Assembly: GCA_023246325.1 (NCBI GenBank)
Contig: JAHFIO010000035.1
Location: 1 to 8,089 of the forward strand
Reading direction: 5' to 3'
Source of the DNA: Candidatus Uhrbacteria bacterium
GTDB taxonomy: Bacteria > Patescibacteriota > Patescibacteriia > 2-12-FULL-60-25
DNA length: 8,089 bases
In this document: positions 1 through 6,238 of the stretch, one piece after another
Numbering within the stretch: the stretch's first letter is position 1
How the letters are laid out: the number at the start of each line of letters is the position of its first letter
Program-made: the position numbers and the translations under genes
Notes under the pieces: model-generated
Database searches by the model: none
What the model saw: only the letters and a program-made list of their open reading frames with translations
What the model was told of the DNA's origin: nothing

Positions 1-171
1 TTACGCGCAGATATTGATTATGCAAATGATCCTGCTCGTACTATGGCGGGAGCGATTGGTGTGAAGGTTTGGATATATCGCGGGAATATTTTTGAAAAAG
101 ATAAGCAGGCACAATATCAGCCTACAACTCCTGCCCGTGATCGTCGCACGGATCATCGAAAGAAATCCTAA
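1..171 (+). CDS. rpsC: 30S ribosomal protein S3 (uS3), C-terminal 56 residues; 5' end lies outside the window
   Basis: Open reading frame running in from the left edge and ending in TAA at 169-171. The visible residues begin LRADIDYANDPARTMAGAIG and continue with VKVWIYRGNIF, which matches the conserved end of the S3 C-terminal domain (family pattern LRADIDY...A.T..G.IGVKVWI..GE). After this comes a short charged tail of about 24 residues ending DHRKKS. S3 sits on the 30S head at the mRNA entry channel, where with S4 and S5 it contributes to mRNA unwinding; that is family knowledge. It is followed 10 bases later by rplP, the standard S10-operon order, which supports the call. The N-terminal KH domain is not in the window. 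Confidence 0.96.
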   Translation, partial: LRADIDYANDPARTMAGAIGVKVWIYRGNIFEKDKQAQYQPTTPARDRRTDHRKKS

Positions 172-181
172 TTGAAACTAT

Positions 182-607
182 ATGTTAATGCCTAAAAAAG
201 TTAAACATCGAAAGTGGCACAAAGGCCGCCGACGCAATATTCGATCTGCAACGGATAAAATCGAACTTGCATTTGGTTCATATGGCTTAAAAGCTATGAC
301 CAATGCATATGTCGATTCAAGACAAATCGAAGCTTGTCGTCGTGTGCTTACTCGTTATACCAAGCGCGGAGGAAAAATATGGATTCGCATTTTCCCAGAT
401 AAACCAATTACGAAAAAAGGAAATGAAGTTCCCATGGGGTCTGGAAAGGGTGCAGTTGATCATTATGTATCCGTTGTAAAACCAGGAATGATGCTCTTCG
501 AGATGGAGGGTATAACTCCAGCGCAAGCGAAAGAAGCACTAGAAAGTTCAGGATATAAGTTACCCTGCATAACGAAATTTATAACCAAAGACTCATATGG
601 ACGCTAA
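182..607 (+). CDS. rplP: 50S ribosomal protein L16 (uL16)
   Basis: 141 residues, near the usual 136-144. The N-terminus MLMPKKVKHRKWHKGR is the classic L16 start, so ATG at 182 is preferred over the in-frame ATG at 188. The core RQIEACRRVLTRYTKRGGK, followed by IWIRIFPDKP (about residues 47-75), and MGSGKG (85-90) are diagnostic. L16 binds 23S rRNA near the peptidyl-transferase centre and A-site tRNA and is needed late in 50S assembly. An oddity is Pro84 (EVPMGSGKG), where E. coli has Arg81 (VRMGKGKG), the residue hydroxylated in E. coli. No Shine-Dalgarno is seen upstream; the start context is ACTATATG. The last 11 bases overlap the start of rpmC. Confidence 0.98.
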   Translation: MLMPKKVKHRKWHKGRRRNIRSATDKIELAFGSYGLKAMTNAYVDSRQIEACRRVLTRYTKRGGKIWIRIFPDKPITKKGNEVPMGSGKGAVDHYVSVVKPGMMLFEMEGITPAQAKEALESSGYKLPCITKFITKDSYGR

Positions 608-788
608 AGAATTAAGACAAAAAAGTGTGATTGAGTTAAAAACACTTGCGCAAGAATTAAAAGTAAAACTTCGTGATCTGCGATTTAATGCAACATTAAA
701 ACAGAATGCAAAGATTTCAGACTTACGTAATTCACGTAAAGATCTTGCGCGCGTACACATGATCCTCGCAGAAACTCTACAAAAATAA
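597..788 (+). CDS. rpmC: 50S ribosomal protein L29 (uL29)
   Basis: 63 residues, exactly the E. coli length. The sequence begins MDAKELRQKSVIELKTLAQE and is almost wholly helical, as expected for the two-helix antiparallel hairpin of L29; the second half (SDLRNSRKDLARVHMILAE, about residues 41-59) carries the family's R..IARI.T.L.E-like pattern. L29 lies at the polypeptide exit tunnel next to L23 and helps form the docking site for trigger factor, SRP and the translocon. The ATG lies inside the end of rplP in another frame (11-base overlap), so translational coupling with L16 is likely. No Shine-Dalgarno; context is CATATG. Its place between rplP and rpsQ is the standard order. Confidence 0.96.
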   Translation: MDAKELRQKSVIELKTLAQELKVKLRDLRFNATLKQNAKISDLRNSRKDLARVHMILAETLQK

Positions 789-789
789 T

Positions 790-1062
790 ATGACAACAAC
801 TGAATCTAAAATAAAAATGCGTCGCCGGTTAACCGGCACGGTCGTCTCCGCTAAAATGGCGAAGACTATTGTTGTGCGCATCGATCGTCGTGTTGCTCAT
901 GAGATGTATGGAAAATATTTTACAGTTTCCACAAAGCTCAAAGCACATGATGAAAAAGCGGTCGCAAAAGTCGGCGACGTTATCGAAATAGAAGAGACAC
1001 GCCCGCTCTCAAAAGAAAAACGTTGGCGTTATCTTTCAACCGTGAAAACGGCTCAAGCCTAA
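790..1062 (+). CDS. rpsQ: 30S ribosomal protein S17 (uS17)
   Basis: 90 residues (E. coli 84). An OB-fold protein with RRRLTGTVVSAKMAKTIVVR at about residues 11-30 and the diagnostic GDVIEIEETRPLSKEKRW at 62-79. S17 binds 16S rRNA helices 7 and 11 in the 30S body and is a primary assembly protein (family knowledge). Compared with E. coli it has a short polar N-terminal addition (MTTTESKIK) and a short tail. The start ATG lies one base after the rpmC stop, in the string TAATATG, so ribosomes finishing L29 can probably restart here. There is no Shine-Dalgarno sequence. Confidence 0.97.
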   Translation: MTTTESKIKMRRRLTGTVVSAKMAKTIVVRIDRRVAHEMYGKYFTVSTKLKAHDEKAVAKVGDVIEIEETRPLSKEKRWRYLSTVKTAQA

Positions 1063-1066
1063 TTAT

Positions 1067-1438
1067 ATGATACAACACCGAACAATGCTTCACGTCGCGG
1101 ATAATACCGGAGCTAAACAACTCCAGTGTATTCGTGTGCTCGGAGGCTATCAAAAACGATATGCAGGATTAGGCGATATCATCACCGCTGTCGTTAAAAT
1201 CTGTGATCCTCGCGGAACTGTAAAAAAATCTGATGTAGTTCACGCTGTTCTTACACGTGTACACAAAGAAACACGAAGACCAGATGGAACCTATATTCGT
1301 TTTTCAGATAATGCAGCAGTGATTATAGATAAGAAAACAAAAGAACCAAAAGGTACACGTATCTTTGGACCAGTTGCACGCGAACTACGTTCAAAGGGGT
1401 ATGCAAAAATAATTTCCTTAGCCCCAGAAGTTGTTTAA
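1067..1438 (+). CDS. rplN: 50S ribosomal protein L14 (uL14)
   Basis: 123 residues, the family's usual length (E. coli 123). It starts MIQHRTMLHVADNTGAK, matching the L14 signature, and ends with RIFGPVARELRSKGYAKIISLAPEV, split here as RIFGPVARELRSKGY (residues 98-112) and AKIISLAPEV (113-122). L14 is a beta-barrel protein that forms inter-subunit bridges with 16S rRNA helix 14 and contacts L19; in bacteria it is also where the silencing factor RsfS binds. It starts four bases after the rpsQ stop, with context ATTATATG and no Shine-Dalgarno. Nothing in the protein is unusual. Confidence 0.98.
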   Translation: MIQHRTMLHVADNTGAKQLQCIRVLGGYQKRYAGLGDIITAVVKICDPRGTVKKSDVVHAVLTRVHKETRRPDGTYIRFSDNAAVIIDKKTKEPKGTRIFGPVARELRSKGYAKIISLAPEVV

Positions 1439-1442
1439 ATAT

Positions 1443-1685
1443 ATGAGCACACTTCATGTAAAAACCGGAGATACTGTAAAGATTCTTACGGGAAAAGATA
1501 AAGGCAAGGTGGGGAAGGTTATTCAATCATTTCCAAAATTAGGACGCATCGTGGTCGAAGGCGTCGGACTTGCAAAAAAACATATGAAACAGCAAAAGGC
1601 AGGAACAAAAGGACAAGTTGTTCAATTTTCCATGCCTATTGATGCATCAAATGTTGTTGTAGATGAAACAGGAAGTAAAGCATAA
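1443..1685 (+). CDS. rplX: 50S ribosomal protein L24 (uL24), short form
   Basis: 80 residues starting MSTLHVKTGD, with a KOW domain at about residues 6-33 (KTGDTVKILTGKDKGKVGKV) and the following RIVVEGVGLAKKHMK segment. L24 binds the 5' end of 23S rRNA, starts 50S assembly, and sits by the tunnel exit. I choose ATG at 1443: the longer frame reaches back to a TTG at 1431 inside rplN and adds only MFKY, and 1443 has the same ATATG context as every other gene here. At 80 residues it is clearly shorter than E. coli L24 (104): the chain stops soon after SNVVVDETGSKA and lacks the usual C-terminal part with its GKPTR-like segment. It may be a lineage-specific trimming. Confidence 0.94.
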   Translation: MSTLHVKTGDTVKILTGKDKGKVGKVIQSFPKLGRIVVEGVGLAKKHMKQQKAGTKGQVVQFSMPIDASNVVVDETGSKA

Positions 1686-1690
1686 ACTAT

Positions 1691-2227
1691 ATGACACTTA
1701 AAGAACGATACGCGAAAGAAATCGCACCACAATTAGCCAAAGATCTTGGCATCAAAAATCCCTTGGCTGTACCAAAGGTGCTTTCGGTGACTGTCGCCGT
1801 TGGTTTAGGACAGGGTTTAAAAGATGCAAAATTTTCTGAAATGGCAGAAAGCACTATTACACGTATTACAGGTCAACGACCAGTAAAGGCAAAAGCTAAA
1901 AAATCTATTTCAAACTTTAAAATTCGTGAAGGTCAGGTTGTAGGAATTTTCGTTACACTTCGTGGTCCACGCATGTGGCATTTCTTAGAAAAATTCTTGA
2001 ATGTTACTTTTCCTCGCGTACGCGATTTTCGTGGCATTACCTCAAAAACAATTGATGCGCGTGGAAATATTTCTATCGGGTTTAAAGAGTTTCTCGGTTT
2101 TCCTGAAATTCGTCCAGATGAAGTAGAGCGCGTTCATGGTTTACAAGTAACGGTGACAACTAATGCAGAAACAAAAGTAAAAGGCAAAGCGCTTTTCACT
2201 GCATTAGGTTTCCCATTTAAAGACTAA
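1691..2227 (+). CDS. rplE: 50S ribosomal protein L5 (uL5)
   Basis: 178 residues, matching the family (about 179). It begins MTLKERYAKEIAPQL; other family marks are GQRPVKAKAKKSISNFKIRE (61-80), LRGPRMWHFLEKFLN (90-104), RVRDFRG (109-115), GNISIGFKE (125-133) and the terminal ALGFPF. L5 binds 5S rRNA with L18 and L25, forms the central protuberance, makes an inter-subunit bridge, and touches P-site tRNA through a loop. It starts five bases after the rplX stop. In E. coli S8 represses the spc operon by binding mRNA around the rplE start; here the gap is only five bases and I did not recognise that RNA structure. An AGGAAG at 1670-1675 is about 15 bases from the ATG, too far for a normal Shine-Dalgarno. 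Confidence 0.98.
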   Translation: MTLKERYAKEIAPQLAKDLGIKNPLAVPKVLSVTVAVGLGQGLKDAKFSEMAESTITRITGQRPVKAKAKKSISNFKIREGQVVGIFVTLRGPRMWHFLEKFLNVTFPRVRDFRGITSKTIDARGNISIGFKEFLGFPEIRPDEVERVHGLQVTVTTNAETKVKGKALFTALGFPFKD

Positions 2228-2231
2228 CTAT

Positions 2232-2417
2232 ATGGCAACACAAGCACAAAAAGCACGATCACTGAAAAAGCAAAAATTTAGCACACGCGTCGTTAATCGA
2301 TGTTGGCGCTGTGGGCGTCGTCATGGGTTCATGCGCGCTTTTGCTCTCTGTCGTATTTGTTTCCGTGAGCTCGCAAACCGCGGCGAACTCCCAGGTGTAA
2401 CCAAATCAAGCTGGTAA
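2232..2417 (+). CDS. rpsN: 30S ribosomal protein S14 type Z (uS14), zinc-ribbon form
   Basis: 61 residues, the size of the short zinc-containing S14 (the zinc-free form is about 100). The four zinc ligands are visible as Cys24-Cys27 (CWRC) and Cys40-Cys43 (CRIC). The flanking sequence FSTRVVNRC and RCGRRHGFMRAFALCRICFR is typical, and the C-terminus GELPGVTKSSW matches the family ending. S14 lies in the 30S head and joins late in assembly. It starts four bases after rplE with context CTATATG and no Shine-Dalgarno. Presence of only the zinc form in the operon is the commoner state among Gram-positive-like and CPR bacteria; whether a zinc-free paralogue exists elsewhere cannot be seen. Confidence 0.98.
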   Translation: MATQAQKARSLKKQKFSTRVVNRCWRCGRRHGFMRAFALCRICFRELANRGELPGVTKSSW

Positions 2418-2424
2418 TAATTAT

Positions 2425-2817
2425 ATGCATACTGATCCAATTAGTGATTTTCTCACACGCATACGAAACGGCGCAGCCGCTCGTCTTGCTGCCGTTGAAG
2501 CTCCGTCTTCAAAGGTTAAATATGCCATTGCAAAAATTCTTGAACGTGAAGGCTTTGTTGAAAATGTATCTGAAAGAACCGAAGATACACATAAAATAAT
2601 TTCCGTTACGATCAAATACAATGGACGCGAACCCGTACTCCGTAATGTGCGTCGTATTTCTAAACCAGGAAATCGTGTGTACCGAGGTTCCGCAGAATTG
2701 CCACGTGTATTGTCGGACATTGGCATTGCCGTTATATCCACATCGATGGGCATTATGAGTAATAAAGATGCTCGTCGTCGTAAACTTGGGGGAGAAGTCC
2801 TCTGTGAAATATACTAA
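2425..2817 (+). CDS. rpsH: 30S ribosomal protein S8 (uS8)
   Basis: 130 residues (E. coli 130). The start MHTDPISDFLTRIRNG is the S8 N-terminal signature, and the C-terminal RNA-binding domain has GIAVISTSMGIMSNKDAR (about 100-117) followed by GGEVLCEIY. S8 binds 16S rRNA helix 21, is central to folding of the 30S body, and in E. coli acts as the translational repressor of the spc operon. It starts seven bases after rpsN, in context ATTATATG. The segment just before the end (DARRRKLGGEVL) is slightly more basic than the common EARK.GVGGEVL form, a small difference. The stop is one base before the rplF start. Confidence 0.98.
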   Translation: MHTDPISDFLTRIRNGAAARLAAVEAPSSKVKYAIAKILEREGFVENVSERTEDTHKIISVTIKYNGREPVLRNVRRISKPGNRVYRGSAELPRVLSDIGIAVISTSMGIMSNKDARRRKLGGEVLCEIY

Positions 2818-2818
2818 T

Positions 2819-3373
2819 ATGTCACGTATAGGAAAAAAACCAATTACACTTCCAGCAGCTGTCGAAGTAACTCTCGATGGAGGCGTTGTGAATATCAAAG
2901 GGCCAAAAGGATCACTGAGCGTGACCTTACATCCTGCCGTGAAAGCAACGCTTATGTCTGAGCCACGCGCCATACACATGAGTGTGCAGGATGAAAATAG
3001 CAAAGAACAAAAAGCATTGTGGGGATTAATGCGACAACTTGTAAATAACCAAGTTGAAGGCGTGCAAAAACATTTTGAAAAATCTTTAGAATTTATTGGT
3101 GTTGGGTTTAAAGTCGCACTCGCTGGAACTGATACATTAAACATTGAAGTTGGTTTTTCACATCCTGTTGTTTTCAAGGCACCAAAAGGAATCGATTTGA
3201 AAGTAGAAAAACAAATTGTAACAATTTCTGGTGCTGATAAACAATTAGTAGGTGAAACAGCGGCGCAAATTCGTGCAATCAAACCACCTGAGCCATATAA
3301 AGGAAAAGGAATTAAATATACAACAGAGACAATTCGTCGTAAGGCAGGTAAAGCGGCCACGAAGGGCGCATAA
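2819..3373 (+). CDS. rplF: 50S ribosomal protein L6 (uL6)
   Basis: 184 residues (E. coli 177). It begins MSRIGKKPITLP, the L6 signature; two tandem L6 domains follow (roughly 1-82 and 83-184), with the conserved C-terminal QIRAIKPPEPYKGKGIKY (150-167) and IRRKAGKAA. L6 binds 23S rRNA near the sarcin-ricin loop and the elongation-factor site. The frame is open upstream to an ATG at 2768 inside rpsH, but the family N-terminus and the ATATG context place the start at 2819, one base after the rpsH stop. A GGGGGAG string at 2788-2794 is more than 20 bases from the ATG and unlikely to act as a Shine-Dalgarno. Confidence 0.98.
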   Translation: MSRIGKKPITLPAAVEVTLDGGVVNIKGPKGSLSVTLHPAVKATLMSEPRAIHMSVQDENSKEQKALWGLMRQLVNNQVEGVQKHFEKSLEFIGVGFKVALAGTDTLNIEVGFSHPVVFKAPKGIDLKVEKQIVTISGADKQLVGETAAQIRAIKPPEPYKGKGIKYTTETIRRKAGKAATKGA

Positions 3374-3381
3374 ATACGCAT

Positions 3382-3738
3382 ATGAAAAAAGAAATTATCA
3401 AAAAAGATTTAGCCGCTCGACGCATTAAACGCGTTCGCGCAAAAATTTCTGGTACGAGCGAGCGCCCTCGGTTGGCTGTTCGTCGATCTTTGTCGCATGT
3501 GTATGCGCAAATTATCGATGATATTACAGGTAAAACAATTGCTGCTGCATCAGATTCAGATGTGAAAATAAAAGATTTGAATAAAACGGATATGGCATCT
3601 GCTGTTGGCACACTTGTAGCTGAGCGCGCAATTGAAAAAGGTGTGAAGGCTGTTGTGTTCGATCGTCGCGATAAAAAATATCATGGCCGTGTGAAGGCAC
3701 TCGCTGAAAGTGCTCGCAAGGCAGGATTAAAATTTTAA
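3382..3738 (+). CDS. rplR: 50S ribosomal protein L18 (uL18)
   Basis: 118 residues (E. coli 117). The N-terminus is basic (KKDLAARRIKRVRAKISGT), as needed for 5S rRNA binding; then ERPRLAVRRSLSHVYAQIIDD (split as ERPRLAVRRSLSHVY, 27-41, and AQIIDD) gives the family's RPRL.V.RS..H.YAQ pattern, and the C-terminus has VVFDRRDKKYHGRVKALAES and ARKAGLKF (91-118). L18 delivers 5S rRNA to the large subunit together with L5. It starts eight bases after rplF in context CATATG and without a Shine-Dalgarno. It is an ordinary family member in the standard location. Confidence 0.97.
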   Translation: MKKEIIKKDLAARRIKRVRAKISGTSERPRLAVRRSLSHVYAQIIDDITGKTIAAASDSDVKIKDLNKTDMASAVGTLVAERAIEKGVKAVVFDRRDKKYHGRVKALAESARKAGLKF

Positions 3739-3744
3739 AAATAT

Positions 3745-4452
3745 ATGAGCGAAGAAATACAATCATCAGACGCAGTCGTGGCAGAGCCAACTGTCGCAGC
3801 ACCTGCTACACCATATACGGCTACAACCGATATTGTGACGACTCCTTCTAAAGGAGCTGCATCAAGTAAGCCTTTACGTGGAAGTAATTTTCGCGGGAAT
3901 ACGCGCGGTGGCCAAAGTGGAAAAGGTGGAAAAGGGGGAGGTCGTCCTCGAACAGGCGGCGAACAACAAGTTGAATCTGATTACGAAGAAAAAAATCTGG
4001 AAGTTGCACGTGTGACGCGTGTAACAAAAGGGGGAAAGCGTATGCGTTTTCGTGTGCTAACTGTTATCGGAAATCGTAAAGGACGTGTTGGATATGGTTT
4101 AGCAAAAGGTATTGATGTCGCACTTGCAACTTCAAAAGCAACTGCGCAAGCACGCAAAGCTTTGTTTACCGTCCCTATGGTGAATGACACGATTCCGCAT
4201 CCTGTCGATGCAAAGTTCGGCGCTGCAAAATTATTGATCAAGCCAGCACCTAAAGGAACTGGAATTAAAGCTGGAGGAGCAGTGCGCATTGTGCTTGAAC
4301 TTGCCGGCGTATCAAATGTAGTTTCAAAAATGTTAGGATCTGGCAGTAAATTAAATAATGTGAAAGCAACATTTGAAGCATTACGTAAATTAAAAATTCC
4401 AAATGCAACGAAGCAGGATGTGGTAGCATATGTAAAATCAGAAACAAAATAA
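3745..4452 (+). CDS. rpsE: 30S ribosomal protein S5 (uS5) with a long N-terminal extension
   Basis: 235 residues, against 166 in E. coli. The S5 core starts near residue 80 (EEKNLEVARVTRVTKGGKRM), with GNRKGRVGYGLAKG (109-122) and the C-terminal domain PKGTGIKAGGAVRIVLELAG (169-188) followed by VSNVVSKMLGS. The first 78 or so residues are extra: an acidic, Ala/Thr/Pro-rich stretch (1-40) and then a Gly/Lys/Arg-rich stretch (about 44-72, including GGQSGKGGKGGGRPRTGG). S5 lines the mRNA entry channel with S3 and S4 and influences fidelity and mRNA unwinding, so a basic flexible tail could touch mRNA or rRNA; this is inference. Similar extensions exist in other bacteria such as mycobacteria. Start is six bases after rplR; stop is one base before rplO, leaving no room for rpmD. 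Confidence 0.97.
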   Translation: MSEEIQSSDAVVAEPTVAAPATPYTATTDIVTTPSKGAASSKPLRGSNFRGNTRGGQSGKGGKGGGRPRTGGEQQVESDYEEKNLEVARVTRVTKGGKRMRFRVLTVIGNRKGRVGYGLAKGIDVALATSKATAQARKALFTVPMVNDTIPHPVDAKFGAAKLLIKPAPKGTGIKAGGAVRIVLELAGVSNVVSKMLGSGSKLNNVKATFEALRKLKIPNATKQDVVAYVKSETK

Positions 4453-4453
4453 T

Positions 4454-4936
4454 ATGTCATTATCATTACATACACTCAAACCTGCTAAAGGTTCACGAAC
4501 AAAAAAATTCCGCATTGGTCGCGGTGAGGGTTCTGGTTCTGGTAAAACTGCAGGAAAAGGTACAAAAGGACAACGCTCACGTTCTGGTGGTCGTAATAAA
4601 TTGAAATTAAAAGGTTTGAAACAAATGCTTTTGTCATTTCCAAAATTACGTGGGTTTAAAAGTCCATACGTAAAAGCTGCAACTGTACGAGCTGATGTTT
4701 TGGAAAAAGCTTTTCCCGTCGGTGGCATACTTGACTTATATGCACTTAAACAAAAAGGACTCGTGTCAAAAAATGCTTTATCAGCTAAAATAGTGGGTAC
4801 AGAAATTAAAGCGTCATTCACTGTAAAAGGTTTAGCCGTTTCTGATTCTGCGAAAGCGGCTATTGAAAAAGCGGGTGGATCGGTTGCAAAATTGAAAAAA
4901 GCAAAAAAAGTTTTTCCAAAAAAAGAAAAGAAATAA
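4454..4936 (+). CDS. rplO: 50S ribosomal protein L15 (uL15), divergent form
   Basis: 160 residues (E. coli 144). The Gly/Arg-rich N-terminal extension that threads into 23S rRNA is clear: IGRGEGSGSGKTAGKGTKGQ (21-40) then RSRSGG. After it, where most L15 proteins read GFEGGQMPLYRRLPKRGF, this one reads LKGLKQMLLSFPKLRGFKS (52-70), so the GGQ-P motif is missing, though the family's K.RGF ending remains. The C-terminal globular part shows VKGLAVSDSAKAAIEKAGGS (124-143) and then a very lysine-rich tail. L15 is a late 50S assembly protein binding domain II of 23S rRNA. Directly following rpsE with no rpmD between is typical of CPR bacteria. Context AATAATATG, no Shine-Dalgarno. Confidence 0.95.
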   Translation: MSLSLHTLKPAKGSRTKKFRIGRGEGSGSGKTAGKGTKGQRSRSGGRNKLKLKGLKQMLLSFPKLRGFKSPYVKAATVRADVLEKAFPVGGILDLYALKQKGLVSKNALSAKIVGTEIKASFTVKGLAVSDSAKAAIEKAGGSVAKLKKAKKVFPKKEKK

Positions 4937-4957
4937 TAATTTTAATTTGAACATCAT

Positions 4958-6232
4958 ATGTGGGAAAAAATACAAGCAATTTGGCGAGTGAAAGAAGTGA
5001 GGAACGGTTTACTGTTCGTCGGCGCCATGATGGTCGTATTTCGCTTTGCTGCACATGTGCCGTTGCCTGGAATAGATTTAATTGCTTTGGAAAGATATTT
5101 TCAAGCAAATCAAGTTTTAGGATTGTTGAATTTATTTTCAGGCGGAACTATTAGAACATTCGCCATCGTGGCCTTGGGTGTTGCACCGTATATTACGGCA
5201 TCAATTATTTTACAGGTTTTAGGAATGATTGTTCCAAGTATTCAAGAAATTCAAAAAGATGGTGAGGCTGGACAAAGACGCATTAATCAATGGACCCGTT
5301 TATTAACCGTTCCATTTGCAATTTTCCAATCTTTTGGTTTGATTCAATTATTGCGTCAATCACAATTTCAAGTATTAACGAAAACGGATCCATTGCATAT
5401 TGCAACATTAGTTGCGACCGTGACCGCGGGAACGATTTTCTTAATGTGGTTAGGTGAATTAATGAGCGAGAAAAAAGTGGGTAATGGTGTGTCGTTAATA
5501 ATTTTCGCTGGAATTTTAGCAAGTTTGCCACAGAATATTACACAATTGTATTCCGTATATGATTCATCACAATTAGTTTCCTATGTTGTATTTGCGGTGA
5601 TTGCGGTCGTGACTGTATTTGCGGTTGTATTTATTACCGAGGGTCAACGTAATATTCCTGTGCAATATGCACGTGCTATGCGTGGAAGTGGACAAACAGG
5701 TGGTTCTTCATCTTCATTACCACTCCGCGTAAATATGACAGGTGTTATTCCAATCATTTTTGCAATATCCATGTTATTATTTCCATCACTTGTTGCACAA
5801 TTTTTTCAAAATGCAACAACACCTTGGATTGCTGAGGGTGCAAAATGGGTGATACGTATATTACAAAATCAAACTGTATATGGTGTATTATATTTCGCCA
5901 TGGTTGTGGTGTTTACGTTCTTCTATACGTCGGTTGTTTTTCATCCTGACCAAATTGCGGAGAATTTACAGAAGCAAGGTGGATTTATTTTGGGCATACG
6001 TCCAGGAAAACCAACGGCAGATTATTTAGAATCTGTTATTTATCGTTTGAATTTAGTTGGCGCTTTATTTTTGGGGAGTATCGCTGTTTTGCCAATTATT
6101 GCACAAGGGGCAGGAGGCAGTCGCGCCTTAGCTGTTGGCGGGACATCTCTCCTCATTGTGGTTTCCGTTATTATTGAATCTGTAAAACAGATTGAAGCGC
6201 AATTAACCATGCGAAATTACGATACGTATTAA
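4958..6232 (+). CDS. secY: Protein translocase subunit SecY
   Basis: 424 residues (E. coli 443). SecY forms the protein-conducting channel of the membrane with SecE and SecG. About ten hydrophobic segments are visible, roughly at residues 17-34, 67-93, 115-132, 147-169, 178-192, 205-226, 262-283, 307-328, 363-383 and 390-407. Family marks are the plug region LLNLFSGGTIRTFAIVALGV (56-75), the motif EIQKDGEAGQRRINQWTR (97-114), IPVQYARAMRG in the cytoplasmic loop before TM7 (233-243), and LQKQGGFILGIRPGKPT (337-353) before TM9. The C-terminus is short, ending right after QIEAQLTMRNYDTY. It starts 21 bases after rplO, the widest gap in the operon, with no clear Shine-Dalgarno, and is followed by a strong palindromic terminator rather than adk or map. 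Confidence 0.98.
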   Translation: MWEKIQAIWRVKEVRNGLLFVGAMMVVFRFAAHVPLPGIDLIALERYFQANQVLGLLNLFSGGTIRTFAIVALGVAPYITASIILQVLGMIVPSIQEIQKDGEAGQRRINQWTRLLTVPFAIFQSFGLIQLLRQSQFQVLTKTDPLHIATLVATVTAGTIFLMWLGELMSEKKVGNGVSLIIFAGILASLPQNITQLYSVYDSSQLVSYVVFAVIAVVTVFAVVFITEGQRNIPVQYARAMRGSGQTGGSSSSLPLRVNMTGVIPIIFAISMLLFPSLVAQFFQNATTPWIAEGAKWVIRILQNQTVYGVLYFAMVVVFTFFYTSVVFHPDQIAENLQKQGGFILGIRPGKPTADYLESVIYRLNLVGALFLGSIAVLPIIAQGAGGSRALAVGGTSLLIVVSVIIESVKQIEAQLTMRNYDTY

Positions 6233-6238
6233 ACATGG

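Noticed and set aside
1431..1442. TTG start for rplX, adding four residues
   Set aside because: The TTG is inside rplN and the extra residues are not part of the L24 family; ATG 1443 has the operon's ATATG context.
1686..1690. E. coli-like S8 repressor site at the rplX-rplE junction
   Set aside because: The gap is five bases and I could not see the helix-with-bulge S8 target around it; absence is not proven without an RNA fold.
2788..2794. GGGGGAG as a Shine-Dalgarno for rplF
   Set aside because: It is more than 20 bases upstream of ATG 2819 and lies within the conserved GGE codons of rpsH.
2768..2818. ATG start for rplF inside rpsH, adding 17 residues
   Set aside because: L6 proteins begin MSRIGKKPI, which is exactly what follows ATG 2819.
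2509..3381. A 290-codon open frame on the minus strand opposite rpsH and rplF
   Set aside because: It lies fully antisense to two unmistakable ribosomal protein genes, has a composition typical of an antisense shadow (rich in Ser, Thr, Phe), and shows no recognisable domain or own signals.
3981..4475. A 164-codon open frame on the minus strand opposite rpsE
   Set aside because: Antisense to the conserved S5 core; the translation reads as a complement of the S5 codons with no family features.
1..6232. TGA read as glycine, as in SR1/Gracilibacteria
   Set aside because: No in-frame TGA appears in any gene and conserved glycines use GGN codons; all stops are TAA, which is compatible with the standard code.
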